64,000 nucleotides of DNA, from positions 186,001 through 250,000 of the forward strand of contig CAZTOW010000005.1 in the NCBI GenBank assembly GCA_964615375.1, written 5' to 3'. Below, piece after piece: positions 34,504 through 43,238 of this stretch. Both the position numbers and the translations under genes were made by a program. This stretch comes from CAZKWG01 sp964615375. GTDB lineage: Bacteria > Myxococcota_A > UBA796 > CAZKWG01. Each line of letters opens with the position of its first letter. The first letter of the stretch is position 1. The notes under the pieces were generated by a model that was not told where the DNA came from, ran no database searches, and saw nothing but the letters and a program-made list of their open reading frames with translations.

Positions 34504-36288
34504 GTGTTCCGGTACAGCCGGGCCGCCGTGGAGCTCGTGTGGTCGACCAGCCGGCCGCTGACGGTGGCCCTCGGGCTGCTCACGCTGGTGGCCGGGCTCC
34601 TGCCCGCGGGCGTGGCCTGGGTGGGCCGGCACATCGTGGACGCCGTGGTCGCCGGGGCGGCGCTGGTGTCGGCGGGCGGGGAGGTCGCGCTGGGGCCCGC
34701 GCTCGGCTGGGTGGCGGCGGAGGGCGGCCTGGTCGCCGCGCTCAGCTCGACCCAGCGCGCCCTCGGCGTCTCCCAGTCCCTCCTGCGCGTGCAGCTCGGC
34801 CAGCGCGTCAACGTGATGATCCTGGAGAAGGCGCTCACGCTCCAGCTCGCGCAGTTCGAGGACTCCGAGTTCTACGACAAGCTCACCCGCGCCCGGAACG
34901 AGGCCTCCAGCCGCCCGCTCAGCCTGGTGCGCGGCACCTTCTCGCTCTTCCAGAACGGGCTCTCGCTGCTCAGCTACGCCGCGCTGATGTGGGCCTTCTC
35001 CCCGCTGGCGGTGCTGGTGCTGGTGCTGGGCGGGCTGCCCAGCTTCGTGGCCGAGGCCCGCTTCTCCCGCGACGCCTTCCGCCTCTTCCGCTGGCGCAGC
35101 CCCGAGACGCGCATGCAGGCCTACCTGGAGATGGTCATCAGCCGGGAGGACCACGCCAAGGAGGTCAAGCTCTACGGGCTCGGGCCGGTGCTGCTCCAGC
35201 GCTACCGCGAGATCTTCGGCAAGGTCTACCGGGAGGACCGCGATCTCACCATCCGACGCGGCGTCTGGGGCGTGCTGCTGGGGCTGCTGGGCACGCTCGC
35301 CTTCTACGGGGCCTACGCCTGGGTGGCGGCTGACGCCGTCCGCGGTCGCATCACGCTGGGCGAGATGACGATGTACCTGCTCCTCTTCAAGCAGGGGCAG
35401 TCAGCGGTCACGGCGAGCCTGTCCACGATCGGCGGGATGTACGAGGACAACCTCTACCTGTCGAACCTCTACGAGTACCTGGACCAGCCCGTCCCCGAGG
35501 AGCGCGGCCAGGCCACCTCCGGCCCCCTGCCCGGTGACGGCGTGCGCTTCGAGGGCGTCTCCTTCCGCTACCCGGGCGCCGACCGCGACGCGCTCCACCG
35601 CATCGACCTGCACCTGCGCCCCGGCCAGAGCCTCGCCCTGGTCGGCGAGAACGGCGCGGGCAAGACCACGCTCATCAAGCTGCTCACCCGCCTGTACACG
35701 CCGACAGAGGGGCGGATCCTGCTGGACGGCCGCGACTTGGCCGAGTGGGACCCCGAGCTCCTGCGCCGCCGGGTCGGCGTCATCTTCCAGGACTTCGTGC
35801 GCTACCAGCTCCTGGTGGGCGAGAACGTGGGCGCGGGCGACGTGGACGCCTTCACCGACACGGAGCGCTGGCGCGAGGCCGCCACCCAGGGCATGGCCGA
35901 CCCCTTCATCCAGGACCTTCCGAAGGGCTATGACACGCAGCTCGGCCGCTGGTTCAAGGACGGGCGCGAGCTCAGCGGCGGCCAGTGGCAGAAGATCGCG
36001 CTCTCCCGGGCCTTCATGCGATCGAAGGCCGACCTGCTGGTGCTCGATGAGCCCACCGCGTCCATGGACGCCGAGGCCGAGGCCACCGTCTTCGAGCACG
36101 TCCGCGGCCTCGCCCACGGGCGCATGGTCATCCTCATCTCCCACCGTTTCAGCACCGTGCGCATGGCCGACCACATCGTGGTCCTGCGCGACGGGAAGGT
36201 GGTGGAGCAGGGCAGCCACGGCGAGCTGGTGGCCCAGGAGGGCACCTACGCTCGCCTCTTCGCGCTCCAGGCGGCCGGCTACCGGTAG
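34504..36288 (+). CDS. ABC transporter, fused permease and ATPase (MsbA-like half transporter)
   Basis: The 594-aa product has about six membrane segments (about 15-330) and a C-terminal ATPase with GENGAGKTT (Walker A), IFQDF (Q-loop), LSGGQWQK (signature), LLVLDEPTASMD (Walker B) and ISHRF (switch His). This is a type IV exporter half transporter; substrate unknown. The start is doubtful: GTG 34504 is the first standard start, but AGGAG at 34445-34449 is ideally placed for a non-standard ATC at 34456 that would add 16 residues (IPPREPEALSVRQFFG). Confidence 0.9.
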   Translation: MFRYSRAAVELVWSTSRPLTVALGLLTLVAGLLPAGVAWVGRHIVDAVVAGAALVSAGGEVALGPALGWVAAEGGLVAALSSTQRALGVSQSLLRVQLGQRVNVMILEKALTLQLAQFEDSEFYDKLTRARNEASSRPLSLVRGTFSLFQNGLSLLSYAALMWAFSPLAVLVLVLGGLPSFVAEARFSRDAFRLFRWRSPETRMQAYLEMVISREDHAKEVKLYGLGPVLLQRYREIFGKVYREDRDLTIRRGVWGVLLGLLGTLAFYGAYAWVAADAVRGRITLGEMTMYLLLFKQGQSAVTASLSTIGGMYEDNLYLSNLYEYLDQPVPEERGQATSGPLPGDGVRFEGVSFRYPGADRDALHRIDLHLRPGQSLALVGENGAGKTTLIKLLTRLYTPTEGRILLDGRDLAEWDPELLRRRVGVIFQDFVRYQLLVGENVGAGDVDAFTDTERWREAATQGMADPFIQDLPKGYDTQLGRWFKDGRELSGGQWQKIALSRAFMRSKADLLVLDEPTASMDAEAEATVFEHVRGLAHGRMVILISHRFSTVRMADHIVVLRDGKVVEQGSHGELVAQEGTYARLFALQAAGYR

Positions 36289-36326
36289 GCGAGCCTGGGC
36301 TCCGCTGGCCGTGATACCATCTTTGA

Positions 36327-37703
36327 ATGCGCGTATTCCTCCTCCTCCCGCTCCTGGCCTGTGAGGGCAAGGACGACGGCCCCGCCGCTGACCCCTCCAC
36401 CCGCGTCCTGGTCGTCGGCGCCGGCTTCGCCGGGCTCAGCGCCGCGCGCGTGCTCCAGGACGCTGGCGTGGACGTCACCGTGCTGGAGGCGCGGGATCGC
36501 CTGGGCGGCCGGGTCTGGACCGCCGAGGTGGGCGACGCGACCCTGGACCTCGGCGGCGCCTGGATCCACGGCGTGGACGACAACCCCGTGGTGGACTTCG
36601 CCGACGCCCAGGGTCTCACCTACACGGCTGACCGCACCCGCTGGCCGGTGCTCTTCGACGAGAGCTCCGGTCGCCAGCTCGGCGACCCCGACTGGGCCTG
36701 GATGGAGGAGGCCTATGACGGCTTCACCTCCGATCTGGGCGCGCTCCGGCGCGAGCTCGACGACGACGCCACCGCCGAGGACGCCCGCGCCCTCTGGGTA
36801 GACGAGCAGGGCCTCAGCGGCCTCGACGCGCGCCTCGCGGCCCACGCCATCGACCAGTGGGTCATCGAGCTCGCCTACGCCGCGCCCATCGACGACATCG
36901 CCCTGGAGTGGATCTGGGAGGACGAGGATCTGAGCGGCGGCGACCACTTCCCCGACGGAGGCTACGGGCCCATCGTGGACGCCCTCGCCGACGGCCTGGA
37001 CGTGGAGCTGGACCACGCCGTCACCGAGGTGCGCGTCGCCGACGACGGCGTGGAGGTGGACGCGGGCGGGGAGACCTTCGGGGGCACCCAGGTCCTGGTC
37101 ACCGTGCCGCTCGGCGTGCTCCAGAGCGGCGCCATCACCTTCGACCCGCCGCTCTCCGACGCCAGGCAGGCGGCGATCTCGCGCCTCGCCATGGGCGGCC
37201 TGGAGAAGGTGGCGATGGTCTGGGACGAGGTCTGGTGGGGCGGCGGCTCGGCGGAGTTCGTCTCTGCCGACGAGGACGGCGCCTACCCGGAGTTCTACGA
37301 CCTGAGCGACCTCACCGGCGTCCCCACCCTGGTCGCGCTCTATGGCGGGCGCTTCTCCCGCGAGGTCCAGGGCAGCCTCTCCGACGAGGAGCTCGTGGCC
37401 GGCGCGCTGGCCGCGGCCGAGCTCGCCTACGACGCCACGGCGCCCGATCCGGTCGCCACCGCCTGCACCCGCTGGAGCACCGACCCCTACGCCGGCGGGA
37501 GCTATGTCTACCTGCCCGTGGGCGCCAGCCTGGACGACATCGACACGCTGGCCGAGCCGGAGAGCGACCGCCTGCTCTTCGCGGGCGAGGCCACCTGGCG
37601 ACCCGCCTACGGCAACGTCCACGCCGCCATGCTCTCCGGGCTGCGCGAGGCCCACCGCCTGGGCGTGGACACGATCGACACGCCCGGGCTCGAGGACTGG
37701 TAG
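36327..37703 (+). CDS. Lipoprotein FAD-dependent amine oxidase
   Basis: The 458-aa product has lipobox LLAC (MRVFLLLPLLAC) directly before a flavin fold: VLVVGAGFAGLSAARVL, TVLEARDRLGGRVW, LDLGGAWIHG, and the C-terminal FAGEATWRPAYGNVHAA typical of monoamine/polyamine oxidases and LSD1-like enzymes. A lipid anchor on an amine oxidase is unusual and implies a periplasmic or surface enzyme, which would need FAD outside the cytoplasm (perhaps Tat export or uptake of cofactor; no twin-Arg seen). Preferred substrate unknown. Confidence 0.87.
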   Translation: MRVFLLLPLLACEGKDDGPAADPSTRVLVVGAGFAGLSAARVLQDAGVDVTVLEARDRLGGRVWTAEVGDATLDLGGAWIHGVDDNPVVDFADAQGLTYTADRTRWPVLFDESSGRQLGDPDWAWMEEAYDGFTSDLGALRRELDDDATAEDARALWVDEQGLSGLDARLAAHAIDQWVIELAYAAPIDDIALEWIWEDEDLSGGDHFPDGGYGPIVDALADGLDVELDHAVTEVRVADDGVEVDAGGETFGGTQVLVTVPLGVLQSGAITFDPPLSDARQAAISRLAMGGLEKVAMVWDEVWWGGGSAEFVSADEDGAYPEFYDLSDLTGVPTLVALYGGRFSREVQGSLSDEELVAGALAAAELAYDATAPDPVATACTRWSTDPYAGGSYVYLPVGASLDDIDTLAEPESDRLLFAGEATWRPAYGNVHAAMLSGLREAHRLGVDTIDTPGLEDW

Positions 37704-37707
37704 GGGC

Positions 37708-38349
37708 TCAGGCCTGCTGGATCGCCGCGATGGCCGCGGCGCGGTCCTTGGCCCCGAACACCCCGGAGCCGCTGACCAGCACGCTGGCCCCGGCGTCCAC
37801 GAAGCGCCGGGCGTTGGACGGCTTGACCCCGCCGTCCACCTCGATGACCGTGCTCAGCCCGCGCGCGTCGATGGTCTTGCGCAGCCGCTCGATCTTCGGG
37901 AAGACCCGCTCGATGAGCGACTGGCCGCCAAAGCCCGGGTTCACGCTCATCACCAGCACCACGTCGGCGAGCTCGAGCGCGTAGTCCAACACCGTCTCCG
38001 GCGTGTGCGGGTTCAGCGCCACCCCGCTCATCGCGCCCAGCTCCCGGATCGCCGAGAGCGTGCGGTCCAGGTGGTGGCAGGCCTCGACGTGGACCGTGAT
38101 CACGTCCGCGCCGGCCTTGCGAAAGTCGGCCAGGTACTTCTCTGGCTCGACGATCATCAGGTGCACGTCAAGCGGCATGCGCGTCGCGCGGCGGGCGGCC
38201 CCCACCACCAGCGGCCCGATGGTGATGTTCGGCACGAAGCGGCCGTCCATCACGTCCACGTGCAGCCAGTCGGCGCTGCTCACGCTCTCGATCTCTTCCG
38301 CGAGGCGGCCGAAGTCCGCCGACAGGATGGAGGGGGCGACCCTGGTCAT
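37708..38349 (-). CDS. rpe: Ribulose-phosphate 3-epimerase
   Basis: I start at ATG 38349, overlapping the fmt stop (ATGA), giving 213 aa, normal for Rpe. Motifs: VAPSILSADFGRL, LHVDVMDGRFVPNITIG, DVHLMIVEP, VMSVNPGFGGQ and EVDGGVKPSNA, carrying the metal-binding His/Asp residues of this TIM-barrel enzyme of the pentose phosphate pathway. A longer open frame upstream is only the fmt shadow. Last gene of def-fmt-rpe. Confidence 0.95.
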   Translation of the reverse strand: MTRVAPSILSADFGRLAEEIESVSSADWLHVDVMDGRFVPNITIGPLVVGAARRATRMPLDVHLMIVEPEKYLADFRKAGADVITVHVEACHHLDRTLSAIRELGAMSGVALNPHTPETVLDYALELADVVLVMSVNPGFGGQSLIERVFPKIERLRKTIDARGLSTVIEVDGGVKPSNARRFVDAGASVLVSGSGVFGAKDRAAAIAAIQQA

Positions 38350-39266
38350 GACAACGTCTCTCCGGGTTTGAGCCGCAGCCCGTTCTTCAGGTCGCGGCCT
38401 TCCTGAGCCTTCTTGCCGGGCATCTGCCCGAGCGCGATCTCCAGCGCGCCCGACCCGCAGGCCACGCTCAAGGTCGGGCCGGCGAGGATCTCCCCGGGCG
38501 CGCCCAGGATCTCCTGCTCCGCCGCCACGCGGGTCCGCCGCACCTTGAGCGTCTCCCCGCGCAGGGTGGCGAAGCCCCCCGGCCAGGGCTGGAGCCCGCG
38601 CACCTGATCGTGCAGGGCGCGCGCCGGGCGGCTCCAGTCCAGCCGCCCGTCCTCCACCGTGAGCAGGGGGGCGAAGGTGGCGCCCGCGTCGTCCTGCTTC
38701 TGGGGCGTGATCTCGCCGAGGCGCGCCAGCGTCTCCACCAGCAGCGCGGCGCCCATCGTCGCCAGCCGCGCGGAGAGCTCCTCGCTCGTCTCGTCCGGGT
38801 CGATGGGCGTGGCCTGGCGCAGCAGCATGTCCCCGGTGTCCAGGCCCTCGTCCATGCGCATCGTGGTCACGCCCGTCTCGCGCTCGCCCCGGACCACCGC
38901 CCACTGGATGGGCGCCGCCCCGCGGTAGCGCGGCAGCAGGCTCGCATGCACGTTGACGCAGCCCAGCCGGGGCGCCGCCAGCAGCCGCGGCGTCAGGATG
39001 CGCCCGTAGGCCACCACCACCGCCACGTCCGGCCCGCAGGTCTCCATCCACTCTGGGAAGGCGCCGGTCTTGACCGCCTTCGGCTGCCGCACGGGGAGCC
39101 CCAGGGCTCGCGCCCGCTCGACCACGGGAGGGCTCTGGACCTGCAGGCCCCGCCCCACCGGCCGATCCGGCTGGGCCACCACGCCCAGGACCTCGTGCCC
39201 GGCCTCGACGATGGCGTCCAGCGTCGGCACCGCGAACGCGGGGGTACCCATGAAGACGACGCGCAT
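38346..39266 (-). CDS. fmt: Methionyl-tRNA formyltransferase
   Basis: The 306-aa product starts MRVVFMGTPAFAVPTL and has CVNVHASLLPRYRGAAPIQWA (catalytic Asn and His) and TTMRMDEGLDTGDML (catalytic Asp), with the C-terminal OB-like tRNA-binding domain. It formylates initiator Met-tRNA. It sits 25 bp after def and overlaps rpe, the common def-fmt pairing that couples formylation and deformylation. Confidence 0.96.
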   Translation of the reverse strand: MRVVFMGTPAFAVPTLDAIVEAGHEVLGVVAQPDRPVGRGLQVQSPPVVERARALGLPVRQPKAVKTGAFPEWMETCGPDVAVVVAYGRILTPRLLAAPRLGCVNVHASLLPRYRGAAPIQWAVVRGERETGVTTMRMDEGLDTGDMLLRQATPIDPDETSEELSARLATMGAALLVETLARLGEITPQKQDDAGATFAPLLTVEDGRLDWSRPARALHDQVRGLQPWPGGFATLRGETLKVRRTRVAAEQEILGAPGEILAGPTLSVACGSGALEIALGQMPGKKAQEGRDLKNGLRLKPGETLS

Positions 39267-39291
39267 CGGACCTCGCTGCCGTGGCCCTGGT

Positions 39292-39840
39292 CTATAACGC
39301 CGCCTCGGCTCCCCGGCCCTGCGCCTTCTTCTTGCGCGCCAGGTAGCGGCTGCGCTTGAGCCGGCTCGAGCGGTCCAGCAGCGTCACACCCTCCAGGTGG
39401 TCCAGCTCGTGCTGGAGGATCACCGCCGGGAACTCCTCGAACCACTGCTCGTGCTTGCCGCCCTCGGCGTCCAGCCAGCGCACCCGGATGCGCCGGGCCC
39501 GGACCACGTCCTGGTAGTACTCGGGCACCGAGAGGCAGCTCTCCTCGAAGGAGATCGTGTCCTTGCTCTTCTCCACGATCTCCGGGTTGACCATGTGGAA
39601 GACGTGCTTGCCGCGGCCCGGGTTGTCCGAGCGCCCGTCGTCCGTCAGATCGGCCACCACCATCCGCCGCCCGTCGCCCACCTGCGGCGCCGCCAGCCCC
39701 ACGCCCGGCGCGGCGAACATGGTCTCCGCCATGTCCGACAGGAAGGCCTTCAGCGCCGGCCCCAGCTCGTCCGCGCGCACAGGGCGCGCCTTCGCCGAGA
39801 GCACGGGGTGGGGCGCGGTGAGGATCTCCAGGACGGCCAT
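39292..39840 (-). CDS. def: Peptide deformylase
   Basis: The 182-aa product contains the three PDF motifs: GVGLAAPQ, EESCLSVP (metal-binding Cys; ESCLS rather than EGCLS) and QHELDHLEG (metal-binding His pair and Glu). It removes formyl from nascent N-termini. First gene of the def-fmt-rpe operon; divergent from the DegT aminotransferase with 106 bp between. Confidence 0.96.
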   Translation of the reverse strand: MAVLEILTAPHPVLSAKARPVRADELGPALKAFLSDMAETMFAAPGVGLAAPQVGDGRRMVVADLTDDGRSDNPGRGKHVFHMVNPEIVEKSKDTISFEESCLSVPEYYQDVVRARRIRVRWLDAEGGKHEQWFEEFPAVILQHELDHLEGVTLLDRSSRLKRSRYLARKKKAQGRGAEAAL

Positions 39841-39946
39841 ACGAACCTCCTGCCATGCAGTGTAGCCACGGCGGCGCGCCGTGCCATACCGCGCTGAGAG
39901 GAATCAGGCTAAGGTCCCTCTCTTCGCACCCGCCCAGGAACACGTC

Positions 39947-41203
39947 ATGGCATTCGGAAAGATCCCCCGCTTCAGCCCCAGCTTCTCCCCGAAGGAGGCC
40001 GTGATCTCGGCCCGCCACCTGCTCGGCCACGAGGATCACGCGACCTGGGTCAAGCGCTTCGAGGACACCTTCGCCCGCTATATCGGGGCGAAATACGCCG
40101 TGATGGTCCCGTCCGCCCGCTACGGCTGCTACCTGCTGCTGAAGGCCATGGGCGTGGGGCCGGGCGACGAGGTCATCGTCCCCTCCATGACCTACTTCGC
40201 CATCCCGGCCATGGTCTCGCTCATCGGCGCGAAGCCCGTGTGGGCCGACATCGGGCTCAGCAGCCACGTCATCGACCCGGAGAACTTCCGCAAGGCGATC
40301 ACGAAGAAGACCAAGGCGGTCATCCCCACCCACCTCTTCGGGACCCCCTGCGACATGGACCCGATCGTGAAGATCGCGGCGGAGCACGGGGTCAAGGTCA
40401 TCGAGGACTGCGCCCAGTCCACCGGCGCCCGCTACAAGGGCCGCCGGGTGGGCAGCATCGGCGACGCCGCCTACTACACGTTTGGCCTCACCAAGAACAT
40501 CACGACGCTCTCAGGCGCGATGATCACCACCGACGACGAGCGCGTGGCCGCCGAGATCCGCGCCGTCATCGACGCGGGCGACCCGATGGATCCGCAGAAG
40601 GCCCGGAAGGAGGCCGTGACGGGCATCGGCATGTTCGTCGCCACCCACCCGCTGGTCTACTGGGCCACCCTGCACCCCGCCATCGTAGTGGGCAACATGC
40701 TGGGCAAGGACCCCATCCACGAGCCCTTCGGCGAGGCGGAGGTGGTCTACGACAAGCTGCCGAGCGGCTTCAAGAAGACGAAGCCGCTCTCGGTCAACGC
40801 CGCCGTGGGTCTGCACCAGCTCGCCCGCATCGACGAGCTCAACGGCGCCCGCGTGAAGAACGGCCGCGTGCTCGACGAGCGCCTCGCCCACGTCCCCGGG
40901 CTCATGGTGCCGACCTACCCCGACGGCGCCGAGCCCATCTACATGAGCTTCGTGGTCCACCACGCCCGCCGGGACGATCTGGCGAAGGCCCTGCGCAAGC
41001 GCGGCGTGGACACCACGGTCGGCTACATGAACGACATGTCCGACCACGAGCTCTTCCCGCAGTTCCGTGATCCGAAGCCCAACGCCGCCCGCGCCAAGCG
41101 TGAGCTCCTGCACCTGCCGGTTCATCCGAACCTCTCCGAGCGCGACCGCGACCACCTCTGCGAGGCGGTGCGCGAAGCGTGCTTGGAGCTGAAGACGTCT
41201 TAG
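39947..41203 (+). CDS. DegT/DnrJ/EryC1 family aminotransferase
   Basis: I chose ATG 39947; an upstream in-frame ATG at 39881 adds residues unlike the family. The 418-aa product has VMVPSARYGCYLLLKAMGVGPGDEVIVP (family opening, quoted in part), VIEDCAQSTGARYKGRRVG (PLP-binding Asp) and YTFGLTKNITTLSGAM with the probable PLP lysine K183; most relatives read F-x-x-x-K-x-x-x-x-GEGG, so this loop is divergent. Family members make amino sugars or amino polyols. A radical SAM gene follows 41 bp later, suggesting a joint pathway. Confidence 0.85.
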   Translation: MAFGKIPRFSPSFSPKEAVISARHLLGHEDHATWVKRFEDTFARYIGAKYAVMVPSARYGCYLLLKAMGVGPGDEVIVPSMTYFAIPAMVSLIGAKPVWADIGLSSHVIDPENFRKAITKKTKAVIPTHLFGTPCDMDPIVKIAAEHGVKVIEDCAQSTGARYKGRRVGSIGDAAYYTFGLTKNITTLSGAMITTDDERVAAEIRAVIDAGDPMDPQKARKEAVTGIGMFVATHPLVYWATLHPAIVVGNMLGKDPIHEPFGEAEVVYDKLPSGFKKTKPLSVNAAVGLHQLARIDELNGARVKNGRVLDERLAHVPGLMVPTYPDGAEPIYMSFVVHHARRDDLAKALRKRGVDTTVGYMNDMSDHELFPQFRDPKPNAARAKRELLHLPVHPNLSERDRDHLCEAVREACLELKTS

Positions 41204-41244
41204 ACTACACTCAGAGAACTCCTACCTGCGCGCAGGGAGCTCAC

Positions 41245-42432
41245 ATGCGTTTCACGCTCCGCAACTACGCCCGTATCGCTGAGGCCGCGATCACCCGGCG
41301 TGTTCCGGTCTACGCTCACTTCGGCATCACGCACCGCTGCAACCTGACCTGCAAGATGTGCGGGATCTGGCGCTACGGGAACAAGAAGGAGGAGCTCTCC
41401 ATCGAGCAGATCAAGGAGATGGCCGCCCGGATGTACCGGCTCGGCGTCGTCCAGATCTCCATCGGTGGCGGCGAGCCCTTCGCCTATGAGGAGCTCGAGG
41501 AGGCCGCGAAGTGCTTCGTCGACGCGGGGCTCAACACCCGCGTGCTCACCAACGGCGTGGGCGTGACGAAGGAGCGCATCGACCGCTGCATCGATTATGG
41601 GGTCAAGAACTTCTCCATCTCGCTGGACAGCCTCTACCCCGCGCGCTTCGACTACATCTGCGAGTACGAGGGGAGCTGGGACCAGGCGGTCTCGACGATG
41701 ACGCACATCTCGAGCCGGCTGAGCGGGGTCCCGGGCGCGCTGCCCACCATCAACTGCGTGGTGAGCAACCTGAATCTGGAAGAGATCCCGGACATGGTCC
41801 GCTTCGCGAAGGAGATCGGCTTCGCGATCAGCCTGCTGCCCGTCGAGCTCCTGCCCGACCCCAAGGCCGGCGTGCGCAACTGGGAGGCGCGCTTCATCCG
41901 CCACCGCCCGGAGATGGGCCTGAACACGGAGAGCTCGGCGGATGACGTGCTGGCCCGCGTGGACCGCACCTACGACACGGTCATCCAGATGAAGAAGGAG
42001 GGCATGCCCATCCTGAACTCGACCCCCTACCTGGAGGCGAGCCGGATGTACCTGAAGACCGGCCGCTTCCCCGCCGAGGGCTGCGACGCCGGGCGCCTGT
42101 ACTTCAGCGTCTCCCCGAACGGGCAGTTCACCATCTGCCACCGCACCCAGCACCAGTACGTCTCGATCCTGGACGAGAACTTCGAGGAGTATTTCCACTC
42201 CGAGGCGTACGAGCGCACCCGCATCCTCGAGGCCGCGAGCTGCGAGGGCTGCATGCGCGCCTGCTGGATCGACACGAGCTCGATGTTCCGCACCATCGAG
42301 GGCTTCTTCGAGACCACGAAGATGACGCTGCTCCCCCGCCGGGGCAAGCCCGCCTCGTATGAGGAGGCGAAGGGCTGGGCGCGCTACGACGACGTGCCCA
42401 TCGTGCCGGGCCAGGCGGCGGAGGCGAAGTAA
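41245..42432 (+). CDS. Radical SAM protein with C-terminal Cys-rich (SPASM-like) region
   Basis: ATG 41245 has CAGGGAG upstream; product 395 aa. The radical SAM cluster motif is CNLTCKMC (CxxxCxxC), followed by QISIGGGEPFAYEEL (SAM-binding GGE) and a TIM-barrel half. The C-terminal part has Cys residues in EGCDAG, FTICHRT, ASCEGCMRACW, consistent with an auxiliary Fe-S cluster like SPASM/Twitch domains. Such enzymes modify peptides or sugars. Its close link to the DegT-type aminotransferase points to a small-molecule or sugar modification; substrate unknown. Confidence 0.88.
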   Translation: MRFTLRNYARIAEAAITRRVPVYAHFGITHRCNLTCKMCGIWRYGNKKEELSIEQIKEMAARMYRLGVVQISIGGGEPFAYEELEEAAKCFVDAGLNTRVLTNGVGVTKERIDRCIDYGVKNFSISLDSLYPARFDYICEYEGSWDQAVSTMTHISSRLSGVPGALPTINCVVSNLNLEEIPDMVRFAKEIGFAISLLPVELLPDPKAGVRNWEARFIRHRPEMGLNTESSADDVLARVDRTYDTVIQMKKEGMPILNSTPYLEASRMYLKTGRFPAEGCDAGRLYFSVSPNGQFTICHRTQHQYVSILDENFEEYFHSEAYERTRILEAASCEGCMRACWIDTSSMFRTIEGFFETTKMTLLPRRGKPASYEEAKGWARYDDVPIVPGQAAEAK

Positions 42433-42440
42433 CCCTGCGG

Positions 42441-42507
42441 CGTCAAGCTCCTTGACGTCTGCTGATACCTGCCTTAGTATCAGCTTATCCGACGCCGGTA
42501 GGCCGGC
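42441..42507 (+). ncRNA. Cluster of three hairpins, candidate small RNA or structured 3' UTR
   Basis: After the radical SAM stop the plus strand can fold CGTCAAG-ctc-CTTGACG (42441-42457), GCTGATAC-N8-GTATCAGC (42461-42484) and GCCGG-tagg-CCGGC (42494-42507), all with perfect stems, followed by a strong terminator at 42521-42554. Four consecutive stems in 115 nt is unusual; it could be an independent small RNA, an RNA controlling the next gene, or a processed 3' UTR. Confidence 0.4.
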
Positions 42508-42520
42508 ACCCGTGAACCTC

Positions 42521-42569
42521 AGCCCCTCCCGCACCTCATCCAGCGGGAGGGGCTTTCTCATGTCCTTTT
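42521..42569 (+). terminator. Rho-independent terminator after the radical SAM gene
   Basis: AGCCCCTCCCGC (42521-42532) pairs perfectly with GCGGGAGGGGCT (42543-42554), a 12-bp GC-rich stem with 10-nt loop, followed by TTTCT and, further on, a run of T's. It separates the radical SAM transcript from the NYN gene starting at 42582. Confidence 0.85.
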
Positions 42570-42581
42570 TTGGGGGCCCCG

Positions 42582-43232
42582 GTGAAGTCCGTCGCAGTGC
42601 TGCTGGACGCTGGATTCGTCGAGAGGCAGCTTTACAGGCTACTTGGAAGCAGGCATGCAACGGCGGAGGACATCTGGCAGTTCGCCCAGGCCTGCGCCCG
42701 GCCGGATGAGGAGATCTTCCGAATTTACTACTATGACTGTGCTCCTCTCGAGAAGAAGTGCCAGCACCCGCTGAGCGGTCGAAGCATTGACTTCAGCAAG
42801 ACCGACACGGCGAAGCGCAAGACCGTGCTCCATCGCGACCTGGCTCTGAGGGACCGCGTCGCCTTCCGTGCAGGCGTCATCGGGTTCGACGGGTGGCAGC
42901 TCACCCGAACCGCCACGAACGAGGCCATCAAGGCGCTGAAGCGAGGCGAGAAGTACGAGCTGAAGGCGGAGGATGTCGAAGCCGACATCAAGCAGAAGCG
43001 CGTGGACATGAAGATCGGCTTGGACATCGCCTGGCTCTCCAGCAAGCGGATCGTCGAGCGGCTCCTCCTCGTCACGGCGGACACGGACTTCGTGCCGGCC
43101 TTGAAGTTCGCTCGTCGCGAAGGAATCCAGGTTGTCCTCGTCCCCATGGGGAGCGAGCGGCTCCACGACGAGCTCCGTATACATGCCGACGAGGTGCGGG
43201 ACGTGGTATTTCCCATGTCCGCCTCGGCCTGA
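42582..43232 (+). CDS. NYN-domain (LabA/DUF88-like) predicted RNase
   Basis: From GTG 42582 the 216-aa product reads VKSVAVLLDAGFVERQLY, then KRVDMKIGLDIAWLS and LLLVTADTDFVPALKFARREG, then VVLVPMGS: the Asp pattern (D in LLDAGF, DMKIGLD, TADTDF) of NYN/PIN-like metal-dependent nucleases. TTG 42570 is an alternative start. It starts right after the hairpin/terminator region and ends 6 bp before an ABC permease gene. The gene is visibly less GC-rich than its neighbours, suggesting acquisition. Role likely RNA cleavage, possibly stress or phage defence. Confidence 0.85.
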   Translation: MKSVAVLLDAGFVERQLYRLLGSRHATAEDIWQFAQACARPDEEIFRIYYYDCAPLEKKCQHPLSGRSIDFSKTDTAKRKTVLHRDLALRDRVAFRAGVIGFDGWQLTRTATNEAIKALKRGEKYELKAEDVEADIKQKRVDMKIGLDIAWLSSKRIVERLLLVTADTDFVPALKFARREGIQVVLVPMGSERLHDELRIHADEVRDVVFPMSASA

Positions 43233-43238
43233 ATCACG

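Noticed and set aside
37708..39051. Longer N-terminus for rpe
   Set aside because: The extra part is the shadow of fmt; the enzyme motif starts at MTRVAPSILSADFG and the ATGA overlap supports that start.
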